A stretch of 64,000 nt of DNA from Celeribacter baekdonensis B30 (GCF_000299875.1 NZ_AMRK01000002.1:248001-312000); one strand, 5' to 3'. Positions 1 to 10,517 are shown, numbered from the stretch's first letter. Numbers and translations: made by a program. The notes: generated from the sequence alone by a model not told the origin.

Positions 1-636
1 GCCGCCAAACGCGCCGAGGCGATGGAGAATGGTGTCACGTTGATGGCCCCTGAGACGGTGTTTTTCTCGCTCGACACCTATCTGGGCCGGGATGCGGTGA
101 TTGAACCGAATGTGATCTTTGGCCCCGGTGTGACGGTGGAAAGCACCGCACGCATCCGGGCGTTCAGCCACCTTGAAGGCTGTCATGTGTCGATGGGATC
201 GACCGTCGGTCCCTTTGCACGGCTGCGCCCCGGCGCGGAACTGGCGAACAACGCCCATATCGGCAATTTCGTCGAGGTCAAAAACGCTCAGATCGGCGAA
301 GGCACCAAGGTCAATCACCTCAGCTATATCGGCGACGCCGACATCGGCGATGGCACCAATATCGGCGCGGGCACGATCACATGTAACTATGACGGCGTCT
401 TCAAACACCGCACCACGGTGGGACGCGATGCCTTTATCGGCTCCAACACAATGCTGGTCGCCCCGGTCACCGTGGGCCATGAGGCGATGACCGCGAGCGG
501 ATCTGTGATCACCTCTGACGTGCCAAACGGCGCCTTGGCAATTGGACGCGCCAAGCAAGTGAACAAACCTATGTTGGCGGTGCGAATGTTCGAAAAGTTA
601 AAGTCTCTCAAAGCTAAAAAGCAAAAAGGGCAGTAA
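1..636 (+). CDS. glmU: GlmU, C-terminal part (glucosamine-1-phosphate acetyltransferase half)
   Basis: This is the 3' end of a gene that begins before the window; the frame is open from base 1. GlmU makes UDP-GlcNAc in the cytoplasm, and this half acetylates glucosamine-1-phosphate. The visible 211 residues are a left-handed beta-helix of hexapeptide repeats (I-G-x-G-x type). They include the [20 protein letters not shown] stretch, whose His matches the catalytic His of the acetyltransferase site, followed by a CNYDG motif. The uridyltransferase half lies outside. The stop is one base before glmS, so the two consecutive amino-sugar steps are almost certainly co-transcribed. Confidence 0.97.
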   Translation, partial: AAKRAEAMENGVTLMAPETVFFSLDTYLGRDAVIEPNVIFGPGVTVESTARIRAFSHLEGCHVSMGSTVGPFARLRPGAELANNAHIGNFVEVKNAQIGEGTKVNHLSYIGDADIGDGTNIGAGTITCNYDGVFKHRTTVGRDAFIGSNTMLVAPVTVGHEAMTASGSVITSDVPNGALAIGRAKQVNKPMLAVRMFEKLKSLKAKKQKGQ

Positions 637-637
637 A

Positions 638-2461
638 ATGTGTGGTATTATCGGTATCTTGGGAAATCATGAAGCCGCCCCGATCCTTGTCGAGGCGCTT
701 AAACGGTTGGAATATCGCGGCTATGATAGCGCCGGGATCGCCACGGTTCACGAAGGCAAGATCGAGCGTCGCCGCGCCGTTGGCAAGTTGGCGAACCTGT
801 CGGATTTGTTGGTGCATGAACCTCTGGCGGGGAAAACCGGCGTGGGCCAGACCCGCTGGGCCACCCATGGCGCCCCCTCCGTGACCAACGCCCACCCGCA
901 TAAATCCGGGCCTGTCAGCGTGGTCCACAATGGCATCATCGAGAATTTCCGCGAATTGCGCGCAGAGCTGGCCGAAAAGGGCTATCCCCACAACACCGAC
1001 ACCGACACCGAGCCGGTTGCGCTTTTGTGTCATAGCTTCATGGATGCGGGCAAAACGCCGGTGGAAGCCGCCATGGCGACGGTGGACCGGCTTGAAGGCG
1101 CCTTTGCGCTCTGTTTCATGTTCGACGGCGAGGAGGATCTTTTGATCGCGGCCCGCAAAGGCGCGCCGCTGGCCATCGGTTACGGTGACGGCGAGATGTT
1201 CGTTGGCTCAGACGCCATCGCGCTTGCCCCCATGACCCATCAGATCACCTATCTCGCAGATGGCGACCGGGCCGTGCTCAGTCGCGTGAGCGTCGAGATT
1301 TTCGACGAAACCGGCGCACAGGTCCAGCGCGAGCGTCGCGAAATCCGCATGGATTCCGCCCGGATCGAAAAAGCCGGGCACAAACATTTCATGGCCAAGG
1401 AAATTGCCGAACAACCGACGGTGATTTCCGAGGCGCTGGCCTATTATCTGGCCAATGACGGTGCGGGGATCATCCTCCCCGATCCGGGCATTGATTTCTC
1501 CGCTTTTGATCGCATCACCATGGTCGCCTGTGGTACGGCGTTTTATGCCTGTTACACTGCAAAATATTGGTTCGAACAGGTGGCCCGTATTCCCGTCGAG
1601 ATCGACGTGGCGTCCGAGTTCCGCTATCGCGAACCGCCCGTCTCCGCCAACACTTTGGCGATTTTCGTCAGCCAATCGGGTGAGACCGCTGACACTTTGG
1701 CGGCTCTGCGCTATATGAAGGGCAAGGCCAAAACCATCCTGTCGGTGGTCAACGTGGCGGAAAGTTCGATTGCGCGCGAAAGCGATATGGCGCTGCCGAT
1801 CCTGGCCGGTGTCGAGGTCGGCGTGGCCTCGACCAAAGCGTTTTCGTGCCAGTTGACGGTCCTCGCACTTTTGGCGCTTGAGGCGGCGTGCGCACGTGGC
1901 GAAATGAGTGCGGACACGCTGGCTACGCGCCTGTCAGAACTACGCACATTGCCGGGGCTTTTGACCCGTGCACTTGACCTTGATGAAACGCTGAACGCGG
2001 TGTCAAACGAACTGTCCGAGGCAAAAGACGTGTTGTTCCTAGGGCGCGGGATGATGTTCCCTCTGGCTCTGGAGGGCGCATTAAAACTCAAAGAAATCAG
2101 CTACATTCACGCCGAAGGTTATGCGTCCGGCGAATTGAAACACGGCCCCATCGCGCTCATCGACAGCCACACCCCGGTGATCGTTTTTGCCCCACATGAC
2201 GCCTTGTTCGACAAGACCGTGTCGAACATGCAAGAGGTCATGGCGCGCGGTGGAAAAGTGTTGTTGGTCTCGGACAAAAAGGGACTTGAAGTGGCGCGCG
2301 AGGGCGTTTGGCAAACGGTGCAAATGCCCGAAGTGCCGGACCTTTTTGCCCCGATCCTCTATGCCATTCCGGCGCAATTGATCGCCTATCACACGGCGGT
2401 GGCCAAGGGCACGGATGTGGATCAGCCGCGCAATTTGGCGAAATCTGTGACCGTGGAGTAA
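638..2461 (+). CDS. glmS: Glutamine--fructose-6-phosphate aminotransferase (isomerizing)
   Basis: GlmS makes glucosamine-6-phosphate from fructose-6-phosphate and glutamine, the first committed step to UDP-GlcNAc. The 607 residues match the usual length of about 608. The protein starts MCGIIGILGN, placing the N-terminal nucleophile Cys right after Met; a class II glutaminase domain fills about residues 2-220. Two SIS sugar-isomerase domains follow (about 285-425 and 455-595), and the end LAKSVTVE is typical. The start lies one base after the glmU stop. There is no room for a glmS ribozyme, which is a Gram-positive feature. A PNPOx-fold gene follows 7 bases later. Confidence 0.98.
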   Translation: MCGIIGILGNHEAAPILVEALKRLEYRGYDSAGIATVHEGKIERRRAVGKLANLSDLLVHEPLAGKTGVGQTRWATHGAPSVTNAHPHKSGPVSVVHNGIIENFRELRAELAEKGYPHNTDTDTEPVALLCHSFMDAGKTPVEAAMATVDRLEGAFALCFMFDGEEDLLIAARKGAPLAIGYGDGEMFVGSDAIALAPMTHQITYLADGDRAVLSRVSVEIFDETGAQVQRERREIRMDSARIEKAGHKHFMAKEIAEQPTVISEALAYYLANDGAGIILPDPGIDFSAFDRITMVACGTAFYACYTAKYWFEQVARIPVEIDVASEFRYREPPVSANTLAIFVSQSGETADTLAALRYMKGKAKTILSVVNVAESSIARESDMALPILAGVEVGVASTKAFSCQLTVLALLALEAACARGEMSADTLATRLSELRTLPGLLTRALDLDETLNAVSNELSEAKDVLFLGRGMMFPLALEGALKLKEISYIHAEGYASGELKHGPIALIDSHTPVIVFAPHDALFDKTVSNMQEVMARGGKVLLVSDKKGLEVAREGVWQTVQMPEVPDLFAPILYAIPAQLIAYHTAVAKGTDVDQPRNLAKSVTVE

Positions 2462-2468
2462 CCGCAAA

Positions 2469-3032
2469 ATGTCGGATCAGTTTCCCAACATCAGTGACGA
2501 GCACCGCGCCTTTATCGAAGCGCAACACATGTATTTCGTCGGCACCGCCGCCCCCGAGGGCCGGGTTAATGTCTCTCCCAAGGGCATGGACAGCCTGCGC
2601 GTTATGGGACCAAACCGGATCGTTTGGATGAATTACACAGGGTCTGGCAATGAGACCGCGGGGCATCTGCCGCGCGCGAACCGAATGACGCTCATGTGGT
2701 GTTCGTTTGACAAAAAGCCGCTGATCCTGCGTGCCTATGGCACCGCCCGCTCCGTGCATATGACCGACCCCGATTGGGACGAAATGGCCGCACTCTTTAC
2801 GGTGGAGCCACACATACGGCAGTTCTATGACATGACGGTCGATTTGGTGCAAAGCTCCTGTGGCTTTGCCGTGCCCTATATGACATTTGACAAAGACCGT
2901 CCGGTGCTCAGCCAATGGGGACAGACGCGGGGCGAAGACTATATTCATGACTATTGGCGTCGCAAAAACACGCAGACGATTGACGGGTTTGACACCGACA
3001 TTCTGCGCCTCAATTTGGGAGAAGATCAATGA
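2469..3032 (+). CDS. Pyridoxamine 5'-phosphate oxidase family protein
   Basis: A 187-residue protein with the split-barrel flavin-binding look of the PNPOx-like family. It has an N-terminal ISDEHRAFIEAQHMYFVGTA segment, then VNVSPKG and a later SCGFAVPYM segment, as in uncharacterised PNPOx-family proteins. It is not PdxH itself, so flavin or heme cofactor and substrate are unknown. It starts 7 bases after glmS and its stop overlaps the next gene by four bases (ATGA), so it probably belongs to the glmU-glmS transcript, although no functional tie to amino sugars is evident. Confidence 0.8.
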   Translation: MSDQFPNISDEHRAFIEAQHMYFVGTAAPEGRVNVSPKGMDSLRVMGPNRIVWMNYTGSGNETAGHLPRANRMTLMWCSFDKKPLILRAYGTARSVHMTDPDWDEMAALFTVEPHIRQFYDMTVDLVQSSCGFAVPYMTFDKDRPVLSQWGQTRGEDYIHDYWRRKNTQTIDGFDTDILRLNLGEDQ

Positions 3033-3673
3033 CGCCACAGGACGCAATCAGCGCGCTGAACGCCGCCGCGGACCCCACCCGCGCCGCCGATTTGGGCGCA
3101 CGGTTTGGGGATGGGGAGTACCTTGGCGTGGCCCCCGCCGCCCTCGAAGAGATGGCGCGCGATTGGCGTCAAACGGTGGCCTTTCCCCAACGGCTTGACC
3201 TCGCGCGCGCGCTTTGGGCCACGGGCGTGTTTGATGCGCAACTGATGGCGGCCAAGCTTTTGACACAGGCCCGGATCAAAGACGATGCTGAGATTTGGGC
3301 GCAGATTTGCGACTGGTTAGAGCAAGCTGCGACATGGCCGATCATAGACGCGCTGTCTGCCGCTGGCGGCCGTCGCATCGCGGTGGATCTGTCCAAAATG
3401 GACAAGGTGCATGCCTTGGTCCAATCCGAGCGTGGCCTGGATCGCCGCGCCGCTTTGATGTTGTCCATGCCCTTGGCGAAACTGGCCCACCCGACGGATG
3501 CCGAGAAACTGGCCATTGATGACGTGCTGTTTTGGCTGACCTATGCGCTGCAAGATGCTGACAAAGATGTATCGCGCACCGCCGAAACATGGCTGAAAAG
3601 CCTTGGCAAACACGATGTCAAACGGGCGAAGATGGTGCGGCGTGTGGTTCAAAGCCGCGTGAGCGACAGCTAA
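3029..3673 (+). CDS. DNA alkylation repair protein, AlkD-like
   Basis: A 214-residue all-helical protein resembling the AlkD/HEAT-like family, which removes bulky or cationic alkylated bases from DNA. The helical repeat character and the C-terminal stretch TAETWLKSLGKHDVKRAKMV fit the family, but I cannot confirm the DNA-contacting Trp/Asp/Arg set by eye. The start codon overlaps the stop of the PNPOx-like gene (ATGA), suggesting translational coupling. Length is slightly below typical AlkD (about 230). Assignment rests on overall resemblance; repair activity is inferred. Confidence 0.68.
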   Translation: MTPQDAISALNAAADPTRAADLGARFGDGEYLGVAPAALEEMARDWRQTVAFPQRLDLARALWATGVFDAQLMAAKLLTQARIKDDAEIWAQICDWLEQAATWPIIDALSAAGGRRIAVDLSKMDKVHALVQSERGLDRRAALMLSMPLAKLAHPTDAEKLAIDDVLFWLTYALQDADKDVSRTAETWLKSLGKHDVKRAKMVRRVVQSRVSDS

Positions 3674-3714
3674 TGCCCTTGGCAGAACTCGGCGCGCGCC
3701 CTAAATAGTCTGAC

Positions 3715-4734
3715 ATGTCCAACGCCCTCGCCCCACGCCTCATCGACCCATTTGCCCGCGCGATCACCTATCTGCGGGTGTCGGTGACGGATCGGTGCGA
3801 TTTCCGCTGTGTCTATTGCATGTCGGAAAACATGACGTTTCTGCCGAAAAAAGAATTGCTCACGCTCGAAGAATTGGACCGGATGTGTTCGACCTTCATC
3901 GGCTTGGGGGTCGAAAAACTACGGATCACCGGCGGCGAACCTTTGGTGCGGCGCGGGATCATGACGTTTTTCGACGCGATGTCGCGGCATTTGGACAGCG
4001 GCGCATTGAAGGAACTGACCGTCACCACCAATGGCTCACAGCTCGACCGTTTCGCCACCGACCTTTATGCGGCGGGGGTGCGGCGCATAAATGTCTCGCT
4101 CGACACACTCGATGCGGCGAAATTTGAACGTGTGACGCGCTGGGGCAAGCTCGATAAAGTGCTTTCCGGCATCGACGCCGCACGCAAGGCAGGGCTCAGA
4201 GTCAAGATCAACACCGTGGCGCTCAAGGGCTTTAACGAAGACGAGTTGTTCAGCCTCACCGACTGGTGCGCCCGCGAGGATATGGACCTGACCTTTATCG
4301 AGGTCATGCCGATGGGCGATCTGGGCAATGAGGACCGCGTGGGCCAGTATTGGGCCTTGGACGATTTGCGCGCGCAGCTTGCAACACAGTTCACCCTCAC
4401 CGATCTGACGGAACGCACGGGCGGTCCGGCGCGCTATATTCGCCTTGAAGAAACCGGGCAAAAGATCGGGTTGATCACGCCTTTGACCCATAATTTCTGC
4501 GAAAGCTGCAACCGGGTCCGGATGACCTGCACCGGCGAATTGTACATGTGCCTGGGCCAAGAGGACAACGCCTCTCTGCGCGACATTCTACGCGCCTCGC
4601 CCGAAGATGACGCCCCTTTGATTGCTGCCATCGAGGCCGCAATCCTGCGCAAACCCAAAGGCCATGACTTTGATTATTCGCGGCAAAAGGCGGATGGTCA
4701 GGTCTCGCGCCACATGTCGCACACGGGTGGGTGA
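3715..4734 (+). CDS. moaA: GTP 3',8-cyclase MoaA (molybdenum cofactor synthesis)
   Basis: MoaA is a radical SAM enzyme that rearranges GTP to 3',8-cyclo-GTP, the first step of molybdopterin synthesis. The 339 residues have the family length. The radical SAM cluster motif is CDFRCVYC at about residues 28-35, followed by the SAM-binding RITGGEPL. The second 4Fe-4S site is formed by NFCESCNR plus a Cys about 15 residues later. The C-terminus ends in Gly-Gly, which MoaA needs for activity. No other moa or mog genes are nearby. It starts 41 bases after the AlkD-like gene and faces the DUF1304 gene convergently. Confidence 0.97.
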   Translation: MSNALAPRLIDPFARAITYLRVSVTDRCDFRCVYCMSENMTFLPKKELLTLEELDRMCSTFIGLGVEKLRITGGEPLVRRGIMTFFDAMSRHLDSGALKELTVTTNGSQLDRFATDLYAAGVRRINVSLDTLDAAKFERVTRWGKLDKVLSGIDAARKAGLRVKINTVALKGFNEDELFSLTDWCAREDMDLTFIEVMPMGDLGNEDRVGQYWALDDLRAQLATQFTLTDLTERTGGPARYIRLEETGQKIGLITPLTHNFCESCNRVRMTCTGELYMCLGQEDNASLRDILRASPEDDAPLIAAIEAAILRKPKGHDFDYSRQKADGQVSRHMSHTGG

Positions 4735-4745
4735 GCTTTGAAAGC

Positions 4746-5102
4746 TCAGACCCAAACCACAGCCACAAGCGCGACCAATGCCGGAACGGTTTGAATAAAC
4801 AGGATTTTGCGCGACGAACTGATCGCGCCATAAATCCCGGCCACGGCCACACAAAGCAGGAAAAACACCACCACATCGGCCTTTGCGGCCGCCAGCCCCC
4901 AAATCAACCCCGCTGCCAGAAAGCCGTTATAGAGCCCTTGGTTCGCGGCCAGAGCCTTGGTCGATTTGGCAAACTCTTCGCTGGTGCCAAAGGATTTTCG
5001 GGTGCGCGGGCGCTCCCACGCAAACATTTCCAGGTAGAAAATATAAACATGCAGCAAGGCCACCAAGGCGGCCAGAAAAATGGCGAAAAAAGACATGTTC
5101 AC
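4746..5102 (-). CDS. DUF1304 family small membrane protein
   Basis: A 118-residue hydrophobic protein with four likely membrane helices. The loop after the first helix, YLEMFAWERPRTRKSFGTS, and the LAANQGLYNGFLAAGL segment are characteristic of DUF1304. The function of the family is unknown. It is convergent with moaA, with only 11 bases between stops. Length is normal for the family. Confidence 0.85.
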   Translation of the reverse strand: MNMSFFAIFLAALVALLHVYIFYLEMFAWERPRTRKSFGTSEEFAKSTKALAANQGLYNGFLAAGLIWGLAAAKADVVVFFLLCVAVAGIYGAISSSRKILFIQTVPALVALVAVVWV

Positions 5103-5169
5103 TCCCGAAAGCCGAGTTTGACGGCCCCGATCGGGACCGCCTGTTTCCTTAGCTGATCACCGTTTCACA

Positions 5170-6333
5170 TCACGCCGCAGGCAGGCGGCTTTCCACCATT
5201 TCGGCATACCAAGAACAGCCCGCAGGCAGGGTCTCATCGTTGAACATATATTTCGGGTGATGCACCGGGGCACCGGGGCCGTTGCCGACGATGATATAGG
5301 CTCCGGGACGTTCCTCAAGCATATAGGCAAAATCCTCGCCCCCCATGACCAGCGGGTATTCCCCACAGCCGCCCGACACTTTGGTGGCAGCTTCAATCGC
5401 GTATTCGGTTTCTTGGTCGTGGTTGACCATCACCGGGTAGCCGCGGTGATAATTGACCTCGATCTCAGCCCCGTAAGTGGCGCCCACGCCCGCACAGATC
5501 GCTTTGATCCGCTCTTCGGCCTGATCACGAATGCCTGCGTCGAGTGTGCGCACGGTGCCTTTCAACAGCACACTGGCGGGCAGCACGTTATGGGCTTTTG
5601 AGGAGGATTCGATGGTGCAGACGGAGACCACGATTTGTTCGGTCGGATCGACATTGCGCGAGGCAATGGTTTGCAGCGCCAGCACAAGATGCGCGGCGGT
5701 CACGGTGCTGTCGACGGTTTCATGCGGCTTGGCGGCATGGCCCCCCTTGCCACGCACCACGAGGTCGAACTCGTCGGCCGCGGCAAAAAACGGGCCCGGA
5801 CGGATCGCGAATGTGCCGGTCTCCAAGTTCGGCCAATTGTGCATGCCATACACTTCGTCAATGCCGAAACGGTCCATCAACCCCTCTTCGCACATCACCC
5901 GGCCACCGCCGCCACCCTCTTCGGCAGGCTGGAAAATCATCACGGCGGTGCCGTCGAAATTCCGGGTTTCACAAAGATATTTGGCCGCGCCCAAAAGCAT
6001 CGAGGTGTGGCCATCGTGACCGCAGGCGTGCATGACGCCTGGATTTTTCGACGCATACTCCGCCCCGGTTTCCTCCAAGATCGGCAATGCATCCATATCG
6101 GCGCGCAACCCAATGGTGCGGCCTTTGGTGTCGGTTTTGCCTTTGATCACCCCCACGACCCCGGTTTTGGCCATGCCTTCGACCACCTCGTCACACCCGA
6201 ACTCACGCAACAAATCCGCGACCTTTTTCGACGTGCGCGGCAGGTCGAATTGCAGCTCAGGGTTTTCGTGGATGTCCCGTCGCCATGCGGTGATTTCGGG
6301 AAGCATTTCTGCGAGGCGGTTTTTGATCGGCAT
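5170..6333 (-). CDS. M20 family amidohydrolase (hippurate hydrolase/aminoacylase type)
   Basis: A 387-residue metal-dependent amidohydrolase of the M20D (HipO-like) group, which cleaves N-acyl or N-aroyl amino acids or short peptides. Metal-binding motifs are MHACGHDGHTSMLLGAA and FQPAEEGGGG, with a later HAAKPH from the dimerisation domain, where a conserved His helps catalysis. Metal ligands appear complete. It is divergent from the peptide ABC operon starting at 6665, so it may act on imported acylated amino acids or peptides; that link is inference. The natural substrate cannot be read from sequence. Confidence 0.9.
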   Translation of the reverse strand: MPIKNRLAEMLPEITAWRRDIHENPELQFDLPRTSKKVADLLREFGCDEVVEGMAKTGVVGVIKGKTDTKGRTIGLRADMDALPILEETGAEYASKNPGVMHACGHDGHTSMLLGAAKYLCETRNFDGTAVMIFQPAEEGGGGGRVMCEEGLMDRFGIDEVYGMHNWPNLETGTFAIRPGPFFAAADEFDLVVRGKGGHAAKPHETVDSTVTAAHLVLALQTIASRNVDPTEQIVVSVCTIESSSKAHNVLPASVLLKGTVRTLDAGIRDQAEERIKAICAGVGATYGAEIEVNYHRGYPVMVNHDQETEYAIEAATKVSGGCGEYPLVMGGEDFAYMLEERPGAYIIVGNGPGAPVHHPKYMFNDETLPAGCSWYAEMVESRLPAA

Positions 6334-6664
6334 TTTGGGCTCCGAGGGTCATGTGAAAAGGCCGCCCGATGGGGCATCTGGCCTGAGGTCGCGTTTAAGG
6401 GACGGCGATGACGCGCCCGAGGCAAGTGCCGATTTCGCACAGCCCCCCTGTTCGCGATTGAATAAGGTGAAAGTGATCGTGCTTTGTGCGAAGGTCAAGG
6501 GAATGTGCCACAAAATTTATCGCGTGGTAAAAAAAGTTACAAAAAACGTCACGTTGGGTCTTGCGGCCTCGGTCCGAGGTGATACCGTTTGAACAATTCA
6601 AGCCCCGGACAGCCGGAGCAAACATAACAAAAGTCAACAACACCAACAACTTGGGGGTCTGCGC
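6334..6664. other. Divergent intergenic region between amidohydrolase and peptide ABC operon
   Basis: These 331 bases must hold the promoters of both divergent units. The middle (about 6500-6560) is AT-rich with runs of A. A GGGGG ribosome-binding stretch lies just upstream of the ATG at 6665. I see no convincing promoter hexamers, RNA gene or coding sequence. Confidence 0.5.
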
Positions 6665-7672
6665 ATGGCCGATGGGGCCGCACCCGTGCTCAATGTCCGG
6701 GACCTGACGACTGTTTTTAAAACACGGTCCGGTGCCGTTCATGCCGTGAATTCCGTTTCCTTCTCGCTCAAGCCCGGTGAATTATTAGGCATTGTTGGCG
6801 AGTCTGGTTCGGGCAAATCCGTGACGATGATGTCGCTCATTGGGCTGATCCCCGCTCCGCCTGCGATTGTGTCGGGCGAGGCGGTTGAATTTGGCGGCCT
6901 TGATTTGCTGACAGCACGCGACGATGAGCTGCGGCGCATTCGTGGCGCACGCATCGGCTTTGTCTTCCAGGACCCGATGACCTCGCTGAACCCGGTGTTC
7001 ACCATCGGCTATCAGATCATGGAGCCACTCAGAAAGCACATGGGGATGACCAAACCGGAGGCGCGCGCGCGGGCGCAGGCGCTTTTGGAATTGGTCGGCA
7101 TTCCTGATGCCGAGCGGCGGTTGAAAGACTATCCGCACCAGTTTTCCGGCGGGATGCGCCAACGGGTGATGATCGCCATCGCGCTGGCCTGTGATCCCGA
7201 AGTGTTGATCGCCGATGAACCGACAACCGCGCTCGATGTGACCATTCAGGCGCAGATTTTGGAATTGATGCATGAGCTGCGCGCCAAATTGGGCATGGCG
7301 GTGATTTGGATCACCCATGATCTGGGCGTGATTGCCGGCATCGCGGACCGGGTGTTGGTGATGTATGGCGGGCAGATTGTTGAACATGCCGATGTGCGCG
7401 ACCTGTTCAAACAGCCGCGCCACCCCTACACCCGCGCATTGTTGCAAACCGTGCCACGGGTACGGGGTGAACGCGCCGAGCGGTTGGAAGTGATCGAAGG
7501 CCAGCCGCCGATCCTGCATGCCGCCCCCTCAAGCTGTTCTTTCGCGGCGCGCTGCCCCTTTTCCTTTGAGCGTTGCCTGCGTGAAAACCCGGCCCGATTT
7601 GAGGTTGGCCCCGGTCACGATGCCGCCTGTTTTTATGATTTTGATGCCGGAGGCCCGCGCGATGTTGGATGA
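6665..7672 (+). CDS. Peptide ABC transporter ATP-binding protein (DppD-like)
   Basis: One of the paired ATPases of an oligopeptide/dipeptide importer, 335 residues. Visible motifs are Walker A GESGSGKS, the ABC signature SGGMRQR, Walker B VLIADEP, and the oligopeptide-family C-terminal [10 protein letters not shown] conserved Cys set follows ([14 protein letters not shown] and a later Cys), as in DppD/OppD. It is the first gene of a five-gene operon in the order ATPase-ATPase-binding protein-permease-permease. Its stop overlaps the start of the second ATPase. Confidence 0.93.
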   Translation: MADGAAPVLNVRDLTTVFKTRSGAVHAVNSVSFSLKPGELLGIVGESGSGKSVTMMSLIGLIPAPPAIVSGEAVEFGGLDLLTARDDELRRIRGARIGFVFQDPMTSLNPVFTIGYQIMEPLRKHMGMTKPEARARAQALLELVGIPDAERRLKDYPHQFSGGMRQRVMIAIALACDPEVLIADEPTTALDVTIQAQILELMHELRAKLGMAVIWITHDLGVIAGIADRVLVMYGGQIVEHADVRDLFKQPRHPYTRALLQTVPRVRGERAERLEVIEGQPPILHAAPSSCSFAARCPFSFERCLRENPARFEVGPGHDAACFYDFDAGGPRDVG

Positions 7673-8678
7673 TCCGAAAGTGTCTAAAATCCTGGTCGAA
7701 GTGCGCGATCTCAAGATGCATTTCCCGATCCACGCCGGTGTTTTGAAAAAACGCGTTGGCGAGGTGAAGGCGGTCGATGGCATAAGCTTTGACATTTACG
7801 AGGGCGAAACGCTTGGCCTTGTGGGCGAATCCGGTTGCGGCAAATCCACCGTCGGGCGGGCGATTTTGCGGCTCTACGACATCACCGAAGGCTCGGTGAA
7901 AATTGACGGCATCGAGATCGGTCATACGCCGCAGTCAGAGCTGCGCACCATGCGTCCGACGATGCAAATGGTGTTCCAAGACCCGCAAGCCTCGCTCAAT
8001 CCGCGCATGTCAGTGTCCGCCATCATTGGCGAGCCCTTGGACGAGCACACCAAGATGAGCAAGATTGAGAAGCGCGCCAAGGTGATGGACCTGATGGATC
8101 AGGTCGGGTTGAACCGTGATTTCGCCAACCGCTATCCGCATGAATTTTCCGGCGGTCAAAGGCAACGGATCGGCATCGCCCGTGCCTTGGCCCTGAATCC
8201 GAAATTCATCGTCTGTGACGAACCGATTGCCGCACTTGATGTGTCGATCCAAGCGCAGGTGGTAAACCTTTTGGAGGATTTGCAGGCCGAACATGGCTTG
8301 ACCTACCTGTTTATTTCGCATGACCTGTCGATGGTGCGCCATATCGCGGACCGGGTGGCGGTGATGTATCTGGGCCGGGTGGTCGAGTTGGCCAGCCGCG
8401 AGCAACTGTATGAAGCGCCCAAACACCCCTACACCCAAGCGCTGTTGTCCGCCGTGCCCGAACCCGATCCATGGATCGAGGATAAGATCGAGCGGGTGAT
8501 TTTGCAGGGCGATGTGCCCTCCCCCGCCAACCCGCCGAAGGGCTGTAATTTTTGCACGCGCTGTCCGCAGGTCATGGAGATTTGCAAAACGGACGAGCCA
8601 CCGACTTTTGAGATCGCACCCGGCCATGTGACCGCCTGCCATCTTTATTCCGCAACAAACACAGAGAGCGCCAGTTAA
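7662..8678 (+). CDS. Peptide ABC transporter ATP-binding protein (DppF-like)
   Basis: Second ATPase of the importer, 338 residues from ATG 7662 (MLDDPKVSK). The open frame extends upstream inside dppD but no domain lies there; an alternative ATG at 7644 cannot be excluded. Motifs: Walker A GESGCGKS, signature SGGQRQR, Walker [21 protein letters not shown] and the C-terminal Cys cluster [14 protein letters not shown]. The 11-base overlap with the preceding ATPase indicates coupled translation, which suits a heterodimeric ATPase pair. Confidence 0.93.
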   Translation: MLDDPKVSKILVEVRDLKMHFPIHAGVLKKRVGEVKAVDGISFDIYEGETLGLVGESGCGKSTVGRAILRLYDITEGSVKIDGIEIGHTPQSELRTMRPTMQMVFQDPQASLNPRMSVSAIIGEPLDEHTKMSKIEKRAKVMDLMDQVGLNRDFANRYPHEFSGGQRQRIGIARALALNPKFIVCDEPIAALDVSIQAQVVNLLEDLQAEHGLTYLFISHDLSMVRHIADRVAVMYLGRVVELASREQLYEAPKHPYTQALLSAVPEPDPWIEDKIERVILQGDVPSPANPPKGCNFCTRCPQVMEICKTDEPPTFEIAPGHVTACHLYSATNTESAS

Positions 8679-8729
8679 GGCGCCGGCCCACCGAGGACAA
8701 AAAGAGCATCCAACAAGGAGAGGTTAATT

Positions 8730-10430
8730 ATGAACTTCAAAACAGTCTTAATGGGCGCAGTGGCGGGTATCGCCATGGCTCCCGCCGCTTTCGCAGAACG
8801 CGGTGCGGACGGCCACGTCAATATCATCTATTGGCAAGCCCCTTCCACGATGAACCCCTATCTGTCAGGCGGCACCAAGGAGCTTGAAGTCGCGTCACTC
8901 GTCCTCGAACCGCTGGCGCGTTACGACGAAACCGGCGCGATGGTGCCGTTTTTGGCCGAAAGCGTACCGACCGTTGAAAACGGTGGTGTCTCCGCAGACC
9001 TCAAAACGATCACATGGAAGCTCAAAGAGGGCCTGAAATGGTCCGATGGCTCCGATCTGACCTCCGCAGATGTGAAATTCTCTTGGGAATATTGCACCTC
9101 GGAAGGTGGCGGTTGTGCGCAGTCCGAAAAATACAATGACGTTGAAAGCGTCGAGACCCCGGACGATCTGACCATTGTGGTCCATTTTGCTGTCGCCAAA
9201 CCCTTCCCTTATGGACCTTTCGTCGGCGCACAAGCCCCGATCATTCAAAAAGCGCAGTTTGCCGATTGTACCGGCCCTGCGATGGCCTCTTGCACCGATC
9301 AAAACTTTGCCCCCATCGGAACCGGCCCGTTTGTGGTGGATGAGTTCAAGACCAACGACGTTGTGTCGATGTCCGCCAACCCGAATTACCGCGATCCGAT
9401 GAAACCGGCCTTTGCAACCGCGACCGTCAAAGGCGGTGGCGATGCCGCAGCCGCAGGTCGTGCGGTTTTGGAAACCGGCGAATTTGACTACGCATGGAAC
9501 CTTCAGCTTGCCCCCGACGTGTTGGCCGATATGGAATCCAAAGGCAAAGGTCATTTGGAAGTCTCCTTCGGCACGCTGGTGGAACGTATCATGGTCAACT
9601 ACACCGACCCCGATCCGGCCCTTGGGGAGGAGCGCGCCACCGCGGCACATCCGCACCCGATCCTGTCCGACAAAGCCGTGCGTCAGGCGCTGTCCATGGC
9701 GATTGACCGCGAATTGTTGGTCGAAATCGGTTATGGCGCGGCGGGTAAAGTGACCTGTAACGTGCTTCCCGCTCCGGCAATCTACGCCTCGACCGCCAAT
9801 GACGCCTGCATGACTCAAGACATCGAAGGCGCGAAAGCACTTTTGGAATCCGCTGGCTGGGTTGACTCCGACGGCGACGGCATCCGCGAAAAAGACGGCA
9901 AGAAACTGGCATTGTTGTTCCAGTCCTCGACCAACGCCGTGCGTCAGGATTTCCAAGCGATCATCAAACAGTGGTGGGAAGAAATCGGTGTCCAAACCGA
10001 GCTGCGCAACATCGACAGCTCCGTGTTCTTTGGCGGCGATGCGGGGTCTCCCGATACGTTCCAAAAGTTCTTTGCGGACGTCGAAATGTATGCCAACAAC
10101 TTTGATGGCACCGACCCCGAAGCCTACATGGCCAACTGGGAATGCAAACAGGCCCCGCGTCCGGAAACCCAATGGCAGGGCAACAACATGCCACGTTATT
10201 GCACCCCTGAGTTCGACGCGCTGGTGGCTGAAATGGCCAAAACCGGCGAGCTTGAGAAACGTGCGGAACTTGCCAAAGCGATGAACGACATGTTGATGCA
10301 AGACTATGCGATCATCCCGCTGGTCTATCGCGGTCGTGTCTCTGCGGCCTCCAACACTTTGGGCGGCGTGATCATGAACTCGTGGGATTCCGAGCTTTGG
10401 AATGCCGCCGATTGGTATCGCGAAAAGTAA
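8730..10430 (+). CDS. Peptide ABC transporter substrate-binding protein (SBP family 5)
   Basis: A 566-residue periplasmic binding protein. The signal peptide spans about residues 1-22, with likely cleavage after AFA. The mature protein begins with the family 5 pattern NIIYWQAPSTMNPYLSGGTK and continues with the usual bilobal layout, including DKAVRQALSMAIDRELL. A strong AAGGAGAGG ribosome-binding site precedes the ATG, consistent with high expression. The ligand is not predictable; peptides, opines or other family 5 ligands are all possible. A stem-loop follows the stop before the permease genes. Confidence 0.93.
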   Translation: MNFKTVLMGAVAGIAMAPAAFAERGADGHVNIIYWQAPSTMNPYLSGGTKELEVASLVLEPLARYDETGAMVPFLAESVPTVENGGVSADLKTITWKLKEGLKWSDGSDLTSADVKFSWEYCTSEGGGCAQSEKYNDVESVETPDDLTIVVHFAVAKPFPYGPFVGAQAPIIQKAQFADCTGPAMASCTDQNFAPIGTGPFVVDEFKTNDVVSMSANPNYRDPMKPAFATATVKGGGDAAAAGRAVLETGEFDYAWNLQLAPDVLADMESKGKGHLEVSFGTLVERIMVNYTDPDPALGEERATAAHPHPILSDKAVRQALSMAIDRELLVEIGYGAAGKVTCNVLPAPAIYASTANDACMTQDIEGAKALLESAGWVDSDGDGIREKDGKKLALLFQSSTNAVRQDFQAIIKQWWEEIGVQTELRNIDSSVFFGGDAGSPDTFQKFFADVEMYANNFDGTDPEAYMANWECKQAPRPETQWQGNNMPRYCTPEFDALVAEMAKTGELEKRAELAKAMNDMLMQDYAIIPLVYRGRVSAASNTLGGVIMNSWDSELWNAADWYREK

Positions 10431-10444
10431 TGCACTGATCTCTG

Positions 10445-10479
10445 GGTGTCCCGTCACATCATGGCGGGGCACCTTTTTA
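10445..10479 (+). terminator. Stem-loop between binding protein and permease genes
   Basis: A 9-bp stem (10445-10453 with 10465-10473, one G-U pair) with an 11-base loop is followed by TTTTTATTT. It lies inside the operon, so it probably acts as a partial terminator or 3' mRNA stabiliser that sets more binding protein than permease. The differential-expression role is inferred. Confidence 0.75.
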
Positions 10480-10517
10480 TTTCATCCAAGACAAAGACCT
10501 GAACCGAGGCGCCGCCC

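Noticed and set aside
637-700. glmS ribozyme
   Set aside because: Only one base separates glmU and glmS; the ribozyme is found upstream of glmS in Gram-positive bacteria and no such fold fits here.
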